Source: Mnemiopsis leidyi (taxonomy: Eukaryota; Ctenophora; Tentaculata; Lobata; Bolinopsidae). Taken from it: a stretch of DNA of 64,000 nt. The stretch is from positions 2,606-66,605 of the forward strand of contig JH152644.1 of the NCBI GenBank assembly GCA_000226015.1, written 5' to 3'. The notes beneath the pieces were generated by a model. That model did no database searches, was not told the origin of the DNA, and saw only the letters and a list, made by a program, of their open reading frames with translations. Positions 1-11,300 of this stretch are shown one piece after another. How positions within the stretch are numbered: the first letter of the stretch is position 1; every line of letters starts with the position of its first letter. The translations under genes were made by a program, and so were the position numbers.

Positions 1-534
1 GACCTGTAATTTTAGCTTCACTTTAGTGCTCAGAGAACAACTTCAAGTTCATAACTGCCTCATGCTGAATATTCGAACTTCAGTACAAAGCGTTAACAAT
101 CTTTCTTTGAGCTGAAAATTTTGTCGAACAATTTGATGAGCCTGACAACTGACAAATGGCGTGACGGCCAAAGCAAGCGACCGTTTTCGAGTTAAGAAAT
201 AGCGGTCAGAACTTTCGATATCACACCTTTTTAACGCATTTAGATAACGTTGTTTATTAAGCTGCGATACTTTTTATAGCGATTTAATCGAGGGTCTTTA
301 AAAAGCGGTCACATACACCCAAGTTTTGGGTTTTGGTCAATACTTATAATAAGTATTACTGCAAATGTACTGAATCATTCATGAATATATGCATCCATCA
401 TGCTACCTCGCTTGCCGCAACCGAATGCCTTCTATAAAGCCTGTGGATGATATGGTCCATGCAATTTTTATCGCTTGAATTATTCAAGTTTATTCTTTGT
501 CACGATACCTGATAACTCTTTGTTTCGTGTTTAG
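1..534. other. Left-edge non-coding stretch (probable PDCD7 intron)
   Basis: I see no convincing exon here. The first PDCD7 exon I can place begins at 535 behind a pyrimidine-rich tract ending ttag, so this stretch is most simply the intron before it. The proline-rich N-terminus usual for the family would lie to the left of the window. Confidence 0.4.
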
Positions 535-2684
535 ACCTGAGGGCGGCTTGACAGGCAACGCCTGGCAAATAACCCCAAAGTCACCGGCGCTTGTAGTCAC
601 TAGTCCTGTAGAACTTTCACATTATTTAGCAACATTTCACATAACCGTCTGTTCAGGGGACTTACAACATCAAAGCAAACGGAGAAAAATAGAACTTAGC
701 ATTGAGGACAAAAGGTTTCTGAAGAATTTTCAAGAGCGGGTTGGTTCGCGTCGCAAAGCAGCCTCCAGACAAACGGTACTGTTTAATTTGGATTTTACTT
801 AGCATTCTGACGAAGTTCTGGATACTGCTGGATATATCTATATATCTAATAGATATTTAATATGTATTTAGTTTAACGTATATTTGATAGATATTAAATA
901 TACCTTGTTTAAAATCGATCTATTTAAAAGGTGGCACAAACTCTAGAGAAGCTTGGAAATGTATACAAACTGTTGGAGAAATGTAAAGATAATCTTAGTG
1001 ATATTGATGTCGCAAGAAAACTGGTTTGTGGCATGTATTATATCTTTATGTTAGATATGTCAAGTCTCAAGTTTTTAGTTTGTTCTTGTTTTTTTTTTCG
1101 TTCAGGGCGCAACAGATATTACTGTAAAAAAGCTGCAACCTTATCAGGGCAATGCCTTTAATTCTGCATATTTACCATCTAACAATTCCAGGAGGAATCT
1201 AGCGATCAAGTAACAAAGATTTGTACAAAACAGAACATGCAGCATCTCAAAAAGTTGATCCTCCAGAGGCAGAAGAAAAAAGTGACAAACGCCGAACAGA
1301 GAAACGCTAAGATAGCGGCTTTGGCGCTTGAGATAGATCACTGGAGAGCGACAATGCTTGCTCAGGACAAGAAGAACAAAGAGGTCATTATTCAAACATC
1401 TAAAATCATCGTCCATTTTCTTTTAAGTTCTACTGATTGCAAATTCTTTTCAGAATAGTAAGTTTTTGGACGATAAATAATGCTTTAAAACATTGGGTTG
1501 ATTTACCCTGATTGATTCTCTCTGATTTGTGTTACTAATTTTCATGTATTTTACCAGGACGAGGAGTTATGCAGCACAGCCGGTAACACCCTACAGCAGG
1601 TTTTACAGAAACAGAAGCAGACAAAACGTCTCCTTGACACCGTCAAACTTCTGGTCGACTTACGGGAAATACGAAAACAGCAAGCTGCTCGCAGAAACGG
1701 TTCGTTGGACTGTAGTGAAATAGAAATTTTCTCTTAAATTGTAGCACAAAAGCAAACCTTGCTGTCGTATTTATTGATTTTAGCTTAATAGTTTTCTTAA
1801 CACGAAAATATTCTTCAATTCAGGAACATTCGTCGAGCCCGAGGTTGACCAGAGATTTGATAGAAATGTCGGGAAAATCAAACAAGTTATCAAAGAAAAA
1901 CTTGAGGTCAGTTTCACTATGTGAATGGTTTATTTATGTTTGTAACAAGATATCGCCCAACTGTTACGGAAAGACGATAGTTGTTCGTTTCCTTTTTCTG
2001 ATCTATTAATAGGAGATATGATGGTTCACAAATACATACGTGCATAATATCGTATCTTAACCCACCAGACATTTTACGCTGAAGAAAAGACCATTAAAGT
2101 CCTAATGGAAGCCAATGAAGCTGATATTTGGGGCGTGGAGAAGAAGCTCAGACAGCTCGAACACATACCCGATAATGGTAAGTAGGATTCGCTACTAGCA
2201 GCTCGAAAATTTAAACTTAAAACGTCAAATTTATCTTATTTCTTTGTTGTTGGTTTTTGTTCTGCGAAGTACGATCTATTCATTCCAGTTTGTTTGTCAT
2301 GTACAGTTTTGCTACAACAATTCACTTTTCAGTGATTGATTACAGTAGTGTGTATCTTGAGATACAGTACAATCCCCGGAAACTAGTGGAGATCAGGTTA
2401 ATTTTTGCAAGCATTTGAATCTGGGAAATCCGATGTCGACTGTCACTATTACGTACTTGTCACTATATAGTATTGTCACGTATTGACGTACGCCCTTGAT
2501 TGCCAGCGATAACTAGAAATACAAAATCTAAACATCTTGATCCCCTTTCAGACGATCCTGGGACGAGTACTTGTGCAGTCAGGTAACTTCAGCAGGGTCC
2601 AGGATACCCACCACCCCCCTCCTCCCTCCCTCCCGCCCTAATCCGCAGTGGGGACAGTACCTTCGACCCGAATCTCACTCTTGA
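535..2684 (+). CDS. PDCD7: PDCD7 homologue, U11/U12 di-snRNP 59 kDa protein (5'-partial, nine exons)
   Basis: PDCD7 is a nuclear component of the U11/U12 di-snRNP, which recognises minor-class introns. Exons read from splice sites and phase: 535-775, 931-1023, 1106-1123 (uncertain micro-exon), 1192-1410, 1558-1699, 1824-1906, 2069-2177, 2333-2396, 2552-2684. The order of recognisable blocks follows the vertebrate protein: EIDHWRA (human EIDRWRV), a Gln/Lys coiled coil with QTKRLLDTVKLLVDLREIRK (human DTKRMVDILRALEKLRKLRK), KIKQVIKEKLE then FYAEEKTIKVLMEA (human LYEAEERALRVMLEGE), and near the C-terminus VEIRRSWDEYL (human IQIRHDWDQYL). The last exon ends in a proline-rich tail before a TGA. 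Junctions from 1410 onward are all phase-consistent. The join around 1106-1192 is unclear: a KKLQPYQGNA stretch resembles the human ERLQPLTQAA, but it does not connect in frame to the next exon. The 5' end is outside the window. Confidence 0.85.
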
Positions 2685-2819
2685 TGAAAACAGTTTAAAT
2701 TAGTGATTTTTTTTGTTTTTTGAGAACAGATCAAGGAATTTTGTACCTGTGTAAATGGGACATGAGCAGGGCATCGTAGTTTCTTATCACATTTGTTGGT
2801 TAACTGTATTGGTTTGTCA

Positions 2820-3550
2820 TACCTTACGAGACATATTTACGCGGATCAAAAATCTGGGGATCGAATTAATGGTTGGACAATGAAATGGGGATTTTTAAAA
2901 AAATCCCCAAATTTCGTACCCCGAATTAAATTGGCGCATCTTCACCTTCAATTATTTTAGAAAAAACAAACTCAATTTTTTTTTAATTCGATAATCTTTA
3001 AAGGTTAGACATGCAAAATGGATTGTAGAAATATTTGACAAATTAGGAAATCAGCAATTACAGAGGCGATTGAGATGTTAGAATTTCCGGAGGAAGATCC
3101 ATTTGTTTAACCCAATGTTTAGCTGATCAAGTCATTCGATGGAAAATCTTATGCATTTCTGATACCTATAAAAATTATTTTTGTGAAAAAAACTATCTCT
3201 GACTCATCACTTAACATATTGTATTTTTTAACGTTGTTTTAGAAGTTCTATCTGAGCTCTGGCCCAAGTTTTTTATGTATAAAGCACTGAATATCCTGTA
3301 ACTTTTACTTAGTTATTTTAATACTAATTAACTTTCTATGTACCTGAGAAATGTTCCTCCTTGTCTCACAGACCATGTAAAATAACTAATTTGATGAATA
3401 CACCTCAATTTAACCCTTTTTGAGCCAATTACAAACAAATTAATTTGGGGGATTTTGAAGTGGAGGTCAAAATTTTGGTAGTACGAAAATATGGCGATTT
3501 TTTCCGAAAATCCCCGAATTTCGTACCCCGTAAATATGTCTCCTAAGGTA
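2820..3550. mobile_element. Non-autonomous TA-flanked TIR element (Tc1/mariner-like MITE)
   Basis: The two ends are inverted copies of about 25 bp: the left end reads TACCTTACGAGACATATTT and continues to 2844, and the complement of 3526-3550 matches with about two mismatches. Both ends sit on a TA, the target duplication expected for Tc1/mariner elements. Inside, a motif of the type aaatccccRaatttcgtacccc occurs in the same orientation near both ends (about 2912-2930 and 3510-3531). No transposase reading frame is present in the ~730 bp, so it is non-autonomous. Superfamily assignment rests only on the TA flank and TIRs. Confidence 0.6.
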
Positions 3551-5828
3551 CTCTTTGCTAAATCCATGAATCTGCAAACTATAAAATTGTAAGCATCATT
3601 AAAGTAAATTTTTGTGGTTTCCTTTTTAGCTTGACATTCTTAAAGAACAATTTAAGTTATAGCTGTGTTTGATCATAACGTGAACTGAAATGACTTATCT
3701 TTTAATGTAACAAAATCATTTTCTGGTTCTTAAAGCTTTTTGGTTGCTTGAAGAGCTCACGAGAATAGCTCACGAGAAAAGAATTGGGAAAATGTCCCTA
3801 ATCAAAATTCCGAGAAAACCGTGTCTCGTGAGCTAAATTTATGTAATTTTTATAAGATTTGATCGAATTTGATAATTGGAGATAAGGGTTCCAATGATAA
3901 ACTTTTGCGAACAGCTTAAAGATCGGACAGTTTTTACTTAAAAGATTTTTTACGAATTTTTGATAAATTTTCCAAAGCCAAAAACAAGCGAGATTAACCT
4001 GTGACTTACCTATACAGTATACATATCACACTTTGGTAACCTCTGACTGAGGGCAGCTGCTGCACTCATCCATTAAGTGGAGAGCGGGATAAAATGGTGA
4101 GGATTGTTGTGCACGGCCCGGTAGTACTCCTCTAAAACTGCCTTTCAAGTCACACTCTGACGTAGGGAGTGAATCCAAACTCGCTTCCTGCGTCTGACGG
4201 TTATTTGGGGTGGATTGTTTTGCTGTGCCGGACTGCAGATGTACTGTGCCGCGATAAACTGGAAGATATGTAATAAGATTATCACGACATGTTTGTATAA
4301 TCTACTGGTTTATCGGGTGCTTACACATAGATCCAGAATGGAGATGTTTGTAATATTCTGTTGGGGTTGGCGATATTTTAATCAGCCTTACTCAAATACA
4401 TTCTTACAAAATACTAACGTTCGAAACCCAAAGATACACCCTGTTATAGTGTTGAAATGATGATTGAGTTAACAAAATAACAATCTTGTGTTAATTCAAT
4501 CGAATTTATGATCGTGAACTAAACGGCTGACCGACAACTAAGAACCATTCAATTTCATACTGATTTACCTTGTTAACTAATTAACATGCTAGGCCTGAGA
4601 AATTCGTCAATCATGACGTTTTACCGACAACTAAGAACCTCTGTAATGTGAGAACCTCTAGTGAAACTCCAAACAAATCTATCTGAAAAAGTTGTGAACA
4701 ATTGTGAATTCTTCATTAACCATTTTGGGTATTTAAAAAAGTTCTTGTAAAAGTTACCCAATGGAACCCTTTTTCAGTTACGGCATGGTCATACTACTCT
4801 CTGAATTATTAAAGTATCCTTCTATCTTCGCTGTTTCTACTTTTTTTTGCTGTCATTTATTTGTTAACATTTCTAATTTATCCGCAATTTGATATCGATT
4901 ATTTGTGTTTACAATGGTGGAAGATAGAAAACATTTCAAATTATCATTTTACAATTTTCAAGAAATAGTTGTGTAGTATTTTTTGTTTCTGTTTGAGGTT
5001 CAAATCCATCTTTTCCAACAAACGAGATATGAGAGTCATTTCATGGTGGTTTATTGTAGTTTAGGTCTCGTTTTGAGCAAGCTCGACTCCCAGGGGTGTT
5101 CATGAACTGGTAACCGCTCTGAAGTGCTACAGCCTATATGATTTAATGTGACCACTAATGAATATACTGACCCTTACCATGCTGGAACTAAATTAACTTA
5201 ACAACACTATTGTAACTGAATTCGGGATCATCGACTCTTTTTATTTTTCTTAATACGATAAGATTTCCTGGCGTTTTTCTTGGTTCACTCACCCAGGTCC
5301 GTCATCCACGTAATGGCTCTACTTAATTCCTCCGAACAAAAACATGAAGATCGCTTCTACCAGCCGTTATTCTATGTTGTCCACACGTCTTTATCTATTG
5401 TTAGAGCCAGCATTCCACCCTATTGAGATACTTACAGTTACAGTAATATCAATGAAACAGCCTGTAGATCGTGGAGGGGTCGTCATCACAGCTTGTCTGA
5501 TGACTTATGATACCCGTGCAATCATCCTGTCACACTGACTATGTGACACCCATAACTATCACTATGATGTTGGGTACAAGTGACAAAAATCTGAGAGACA
5601 CAATCTAAATTATTAAGTAAGGCTATGATGCGAGTATAACAAGCTCCATAGATACGGCGATCTAAACAATTAATAACAAATAATTGTGTGCTCTTTAAGT
5701 GATCTCAACAATAATTAGTACGAAATGTGCTGTAAGTGACATTGCTGCACTTGATTCAAGTGGCAGATAGTGTTCATGTTATGATTACGTTATAATTCAT
5801 TGAAATTGGATGATAATCATTGCGTCCC

Positions 5829-6041
5829 TCACAGCAACTTCTTTTGCTGCTTCGTTACAGACTTCCTGATATATTGATTGGCAGTACAGTGACCGTTACA
5901 TAACTTCATAAGCTCAACCGATACGGCATAGGTATGAGGATTTGGCGTCTGGTCATACTGCAGTTGGTAGCAGCACTTCCGCTTTCTGTCATTGCATTCT
6001 TGATTTGACTCGTCCTTGATATAAAACTTGAAGTAACCCAT
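5829..6041 (-). CDS. Cys-rich ORF, possible exon of a secreted factor
   Basis: A 70-residue minus-strand ORF with a Cys-Cys pair (RKRKCCYQLQY) and, 23 residues later, a CNGHC motif. The C-x6-CC ... CxGxC spacing recalls the first half of a cystine-knot growth factor such as the TGF-beta group, where CxGxC forms part of the knot. A possible acceptor (gcag) precedes the ATG on the minus strand, and a possible donor gtaacg follows IRKS. I could not find the second half of a knot (CC and terminal CxC) nearby, so this may be chance. No gene name is offered. Confidence 0.22.
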   Translation of the reverse strand: MGYFKFYIKDESNQECNDRKRKCCYQLQYDQTPNPHTYAVSVELMKLCNGHCTANQYIRKSVTKQQKKLL

Positions 6042-7592
6042 TTGAGCTGCTGCATTTATGCTATTTCATACTATACGATTGGGCGATTGAATTGTCCTGG
6101 TTATTTTTTATTCCCGATTTTCATAACTCAACTGTATCAACTAACTTTTATCTCACTTTTGTCTCATACCGATCACAGTCGTTAGGATAAAAGACAGCAT
6201 CATGACAAATAGATATTTAGATAAAGTTACATGTAAGTTCTTGCCATGTTATTGTACCTAGCTGTGAAACAGGACGTAGAACTAGAAGTAGAACTGAAAC
6301 CACAGTGCCTATGGAAGATATTGAAATCACCATGAAAATTCTTAGAAAAAAAGCCGTAAAATCGAGGATTGAGCTGCCGACCCACAAATTTTATTGTCGT
6401 TGATTCATTTACTCACCGCCCCAATAAATAACTAAAACTATAAGCAACTAGCCAGAATCGCTTGCTGTCCGATGACTTTTGTCTACCCTGGTCCCATTCT
6501 CAACGCAACACTGAACTTTATTTTTATCATAGAGAGTCTTTATTCTGCTCGGATCATGGGGCGTGGAAGTCACGTGTCCCCGTTCCTTCCAACAAAGGCA
6601 TTATAACCATATCGCTACCTACCGCTAAGCAAGAAAAAAAGGTGTTGCAATGCAGGAACCGAAATATCTTGACCCGGGCCGTTGTGTTGGCGAATCTTAT
6701 TGAAAAGTAGGAACGTCATATTCCTATAATTCTTTACGTAAGCCTTTTTTCGCCATATGAAAGGAGCATGGTGCTGGTAAACAAAGAAAACTCTCGTTCT
6801 TTTATCCAAACACAGCAGCACGGACATCGTGGAATAATCATGAAGAGCTTGTCATGTCCTATATATACGTCCAGCTTCAGTTACAGAGCATCATATGGTT
6901 TTGGCACAAGATTTCGAAGCTGGTGGTACAGAATTTGTACTACAGATATTATATCAGTAATTTTGTCGGTCCTTCCAATCTAATTTAAAGCTGATTTTAT
7001 TCTCGGAATCTCGGCCTGCGTTTAATACACTTAAAGATAAAGTCGATATAATTAAAAACTGTTAGAGTAAGTCAGAGTGAGCGAGTTTCTGATATCATAA
7101 CCACTGATAAGAACACATTAAACTTTGAGAACACATAAATTGTGTGAATTATAGGAGGGATCCTTTCATTAGATTAATTTCTGAAAAACTATAAGTACAA
7201 CATATAAGAATAAGAGGTTTGTCAACTACGTGATCTGACATATTTACTCATAATCCTTCATCTAGTTGATAGTTCCATAAAATCCAATTCCTTGATATAC
7301 TAATGCTTATAATATCTCAGAGACATCCTAGGGCCTATAGGCAATGCGTTTGTATAATTAACGGATTGGTCTTAATCCAGATTTGTTAATCGCACACTCA
7401 CAAACACTTCACACACACAGCACAGGAATCACCCCGTTGTAGTATTCAAGAGTAGTTGTGATTTTTGTAGGTCCTTTTTTACTTTTTCTGGTCGGTTGTT
7501 CAGGAAGTTTGGCTATGGGGTTTCCCTTTAATTAAAGTTTCAAGCATAAACTGAACCCCAGATGAGTCAACAAATGGTCTCATGATATGAGA

Positions 7593-7982
7593 TTAGTATA
7601 AAGGCCGAATATCCCAATTTGAGAAGGCGTGCAGCCGGCAGCCTTTATGATTCCAGCTAAGAGCTTTACCTATCCCCCATTGGACTGTGGACGTGTAAAG
7701 AAATAATAAAGAAATTTGCTGGTCCTTATCCGCCTGCTTTGCAAACTCTTCTGAACAGGTCACCAAATAAGAGTGAGAACTCCCATCAGCGGGGCCGGAA
7801 ATGATGTTGCCGTCTCGGAAATGAACCTTTCTTTTACACAATGCTGGGCACTCTGGCTTTGCTTCCGGAAGTTTCTCAACAAAGAACGGGATCAGTGAAA
7901 ATGGGCACGTGAATATATACTTATGAAGTCCACGTGGGCTTATTGTTTTTTCTTCTTGCAGGCAAACCTTCCATAAATCCAA
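7593..7982 (-). CDS. Hypothetical 129-residue ORF, head-to-head with the ShK locus
   Basis: An open frame of 129 codons in a region otherwise full of stops. It contains several Cys (IFTCPF, PECPALCKRK, LVTCSEEF, HKGCRLH) and ends in NWDIRPLY. I do not recognise the family. It begins about 50 bp from a plus-strand signal-peptide exon (ATG at 8034), so the two could share a bidirectional promoter, or this could be one exon of a longer gene or an old transposon fragment. No signal peptide or membrane segment is obvious. Confidence 0.3.
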   Translation of the reverse strand: MDLWKVCLQEEKTISPRGLHKYIFTCPFSLIPFFVEKLPEAKPECPALCKRKVHFRDGNIISGPADGSSHSYLVTCSEEFAKQADKDQQISLLFLYTSTVQWGIGKALSWNHKGCRLHAFSNWDIRPLY

Positions 7983-8033
7983 TAAGACTGCTCTGACTCA
8001 TTTTAAATTTGTTCGCTGGAATTGGAGGCGGCT

Positions 8034-8196
8034 ATGTTAAGGTTCTGCTGTGTGGTAGTGCTTGTGGTGGGTCTCGGAGCCCTTCCTCCATTTAGAGGTG
8101 CCTGGAAACGTCCCTCAGCTCTCAGGTCAATGAACTTCAAAGGACAAACTTTCCGACCAAACAAGGGACAGAGACAACTTCTGGTTCGTTCGGAAG
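8034..8196 (+). CDS. Signal-peptide exon A (alternative first exon or separate small peptide gene)
   Basis: The ATG at 8034 opens a classic signal peptide (MLRFCCVVVLVVGLGALPP) followed by a basic propeptide with a KR (GAWKRPSALR) and the end QLLVRSE. A donor GT at 8197 (GAAG|gtac) leaves phase 1, the phase needed to join the first ShK exon at 9729. It could be an alternative first exon of the ShK/RPamide gene or the start of a separate secreted peptide (read-through stops at 8252). The donor is a moderate match to consensus. Confidence 0.45.
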
Positions 8197-8338
8197 GTAC
8201 AAAAGTCAAGCTCCATTTTATACGAATAATTGATATAAATGCTGGAAGCTAGTGCCATGAAAACAGTTTCCTTTCCCCTCATAAAAATCCGTTTCGTCGA
8301 TTGATATTAACCGGATGAATATCTTGTAGCTAGTCGTC

Positions 8339-11300
8339 ATGCTAAAAGTTGTTATTCTTGCACTGGTTGGTCTATCCCAGGCAATGCACCCAACTCACCC
8401 TAAACTTAATCTTGTCAAACGTAAGTTAATTTTATCGAGTGGCATGAGCTGATTTGAGTGGCTATAAGATTGTAAATGTAAGTGATTGAAAAGTGTCCAG
8501 AAACTGTTCTAAGGATTGTATCTTAGGCGTGGTACTGGTAGAAAGATTTTGTATCAACGCATTCAGTTTGTAATTGTGTCCATTACAAACTTGCTTTGCA
8601 TGAAAGCACGTTTCAGTTTTTAGCTAGGCTTTCACAATCCATCACTTTGCACGTCGCAGTAAACTGTAAAGTGATCCATTAAATAGGACATAATCATGAT
8701 GCATCACCAATCAATGTACTTTCCCTGCAATGGTTTATTGGCGTTAAGTTTGACATAACGTCAACGATGACGAATTTAAGGCCCTTTAATCTTTGCAGTG
8801 ATAGAGCGATCGACCATTTCAATTAAAAGATACTTCTTTTTCTTGCCTTCACACATTTTCGTGTCATGATTGTTTAGTCTATGAAGGATCTAGATATCTA
8901 GATCCTTTATAGACTGAACAATCAAAAACAAACTTTTTAAAATTCATTTTAAAAATTAGAACTTATAACTTTTAGTTTTATCCTAGATAAAAAACTAATA
9001 CTTGCTTGATTCTATATTTCCTGCATATTTTGTGAATTCACAGCTTTTTGATAACCAATCAAAATCGATAATAAAACTGAACAATCCCATCACTTAAAAC
9101 CCGGCCTCTACTCCTAGCACACTGCAACAGCAATGCTTGTGAGATACAGTACTATGCCACTGTGCTGCCTGATGTTTGTCATACTGGTAATACTTCCCTC
9201 GAGTCTTGGCCTCCTCCCTAGGGTATTTCACGGCCAGGGACTCAAAAATCTCATTCGAGATAGAATTAACCAGGACAAAGAGAAAAGAAGTGAGGATAAA
9301 AATCAAGCTAGTTGACATCGCTGTTTGAATAGCTACCAGTTTTTGCTGGAAATCTATTAAATCTGAAATTGCCATTTTAGTTTGGCACTTGCAGTTTTGG
9401 TCTTGTCTCTTGACCACTTTTGCTGACTTGAAAAGTTTGGCCTTTGTCGCAGTGATGCCCGACTCTCGTTAGAACAGTAGAGTTAGACGGATATAATCTC
9501 GGCAATTTGGCCTAAATGACCATCCAAAAGTAATAGCGGTTACACTGGAAGATTTTTTAAGTGCTGTTTTGTTTTTTCATGTACTGTTCAGAAACGGCCA
9601 GAATCAATAATAAGAGCAGGACTGAACCTGATGACTGTTCTGTAATAGATCGGACATATTTATACGTTCCGATACTAAGTTATACTAGATTTTTCATTTA
9701 TATATAAAAGTAAAAGAATTTTCCGCAGGTGCAGGGGATCACTGCGAGGATGTTGGAGATGCCAAAGACTGCGAGTGGTGGAATGAACAGGGGTAAGCCA
9801 AACATTCCAGTATTCTAATTATCGTCTACAGCTGGTAGTTTGTAATGCTACTAATCGCTCCCCAGGACAACTACAGGATTTTCGAATTTTTGCTCAAGCT
9901 TCTTTGCTCCACTTCCAGCAACTATGTTAGTCAATCCATCTTCTATTGCAGGTACTGTGCGGATGATTCTGAGTTCCACGATGCTATGATAGAGCAATGT
10001 GCCAAGACTTGTGGATGTGGAGGTAAATACAATCAACTTTTGAAGTAACCCCCAAAAATAAATAGACCTTTTCGATGCATATTGCATATGTCGCAACAAA
10101 TTTTTCTCTTAGCTATTTTGAGTTTAACAAATAGTCGCACAAAAAGAATCTGTTTGATTTTTGACACGAACCGGAACATTTAAATCTTTTCACACGACTT
10201 ACACGTCCATTCGATATTATTGAAGCAACTTCAATAATACCAGCGGAAGAAGAACTTGAATTAGAAGAAGTTATAGTGGTAAAGAGGGATTGTGAGAACA
10301 AGGGATCTGCTGAGGACTGTGCGTGGTGGAAAGAACAAGGCTACTGTGCTGCTGACTCTGAGTTTAACGGAGCCATGATGGATCAGTGTCCTTGCACTTG
10401 TGGTGAGACATCAGAGCATTTACCAAGCAATGAACCTGACTTGCAGTTATTTGCATGGAGTTCTCCATTCCTTGCACGCAACAGGACACACCAAACTTTG
10501 TATTTATGAAATGCGGCGCATGGTTAGAATGCATTGCCTTTTCACTATAAAAGTTTAGTTTCAAGTCACCGATGGCAGTTTAACCGATCAATCAATAAAT
10601 ATAAGATATTTAAATTCAAGATTATTGATCACTCGCCACCTCTGCCCTAAATAAAACTCCATTCGTATCGGTCATTGGAAAATCATGTTCTAGCTGAAGC
10701 CTGAATGATGAACGTACAAAATATTGCTGAAAGTGAAAATAGTAAGCAAACTGACACATAGTAACCAAACCAGAGGAGAAAAAAGTTGAGGAAGTCCTAT
10801 TGGTAAAGAGGGATTGTGAGAACAAGGGATCTGCTGAGGACTGTGCGTGGTGGAAAGAACAAGGCTACTGTGCTGCTGACTCTGAGTTTAACGGAGCCAT
10901 GATGGACCAGTGTCCTTGCACTTGTGGTGAGACATCAGAGCATTTACCAAGCAATGAATCTGACTTGCAGTTATTTGCATGGAGTTCTCCATTCCCTGCA
11001 TGTACTCGAAGAAAGCATAATTTTGTCCCTCAACTAAATTTTTTTTGATAAATGAGCTTAAAAATACTATTATTATATCACTCAATGGCAAACAGTTATC
11101 TATTAAGCCGTCTTTTTTCAAATTTATGCATGCAAAATTATGATTCACAATTCAATTAGCGGATAAGTATTTCGCGTGGCCGGAGTGAGCACGATAGCAC
11201 AAAATTCATTTTCAGAGTATGGGCAGAGAGGTCGAATGAGTGAGCTAAAGCAACTAGAAATCGTAGAAAAAAGAAGTGCTGAACAGTTGGCTAGACCAGG

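Larger units (their letters stand above)
2685..8033. other. Intergenic stretch with one DNA-transposon relic and weak ORFs
   Basis: After the PDCD7 stop this 5.3 kb holds the terminal-inverted-repeat element at 2820-3550, a small inverted repeat at 3754-3835 (arms tagctcacgaga / tctcgtgagcta), the Cys-rich minus ORF at 5829-6041 and the minus ORF at 7593-7982. The remaining short ORFs have no signal peptide, splice context or family resemblance that I can see. Confidence 0.5.

Noticed and set aside
9690-9720. tatataaaag as a TATA promoter before the ShK 1 exon
   Set aside because: It lies just before a splice acceptor that joins in phase to the signal-peptide exon, and no ATG follows in frame.
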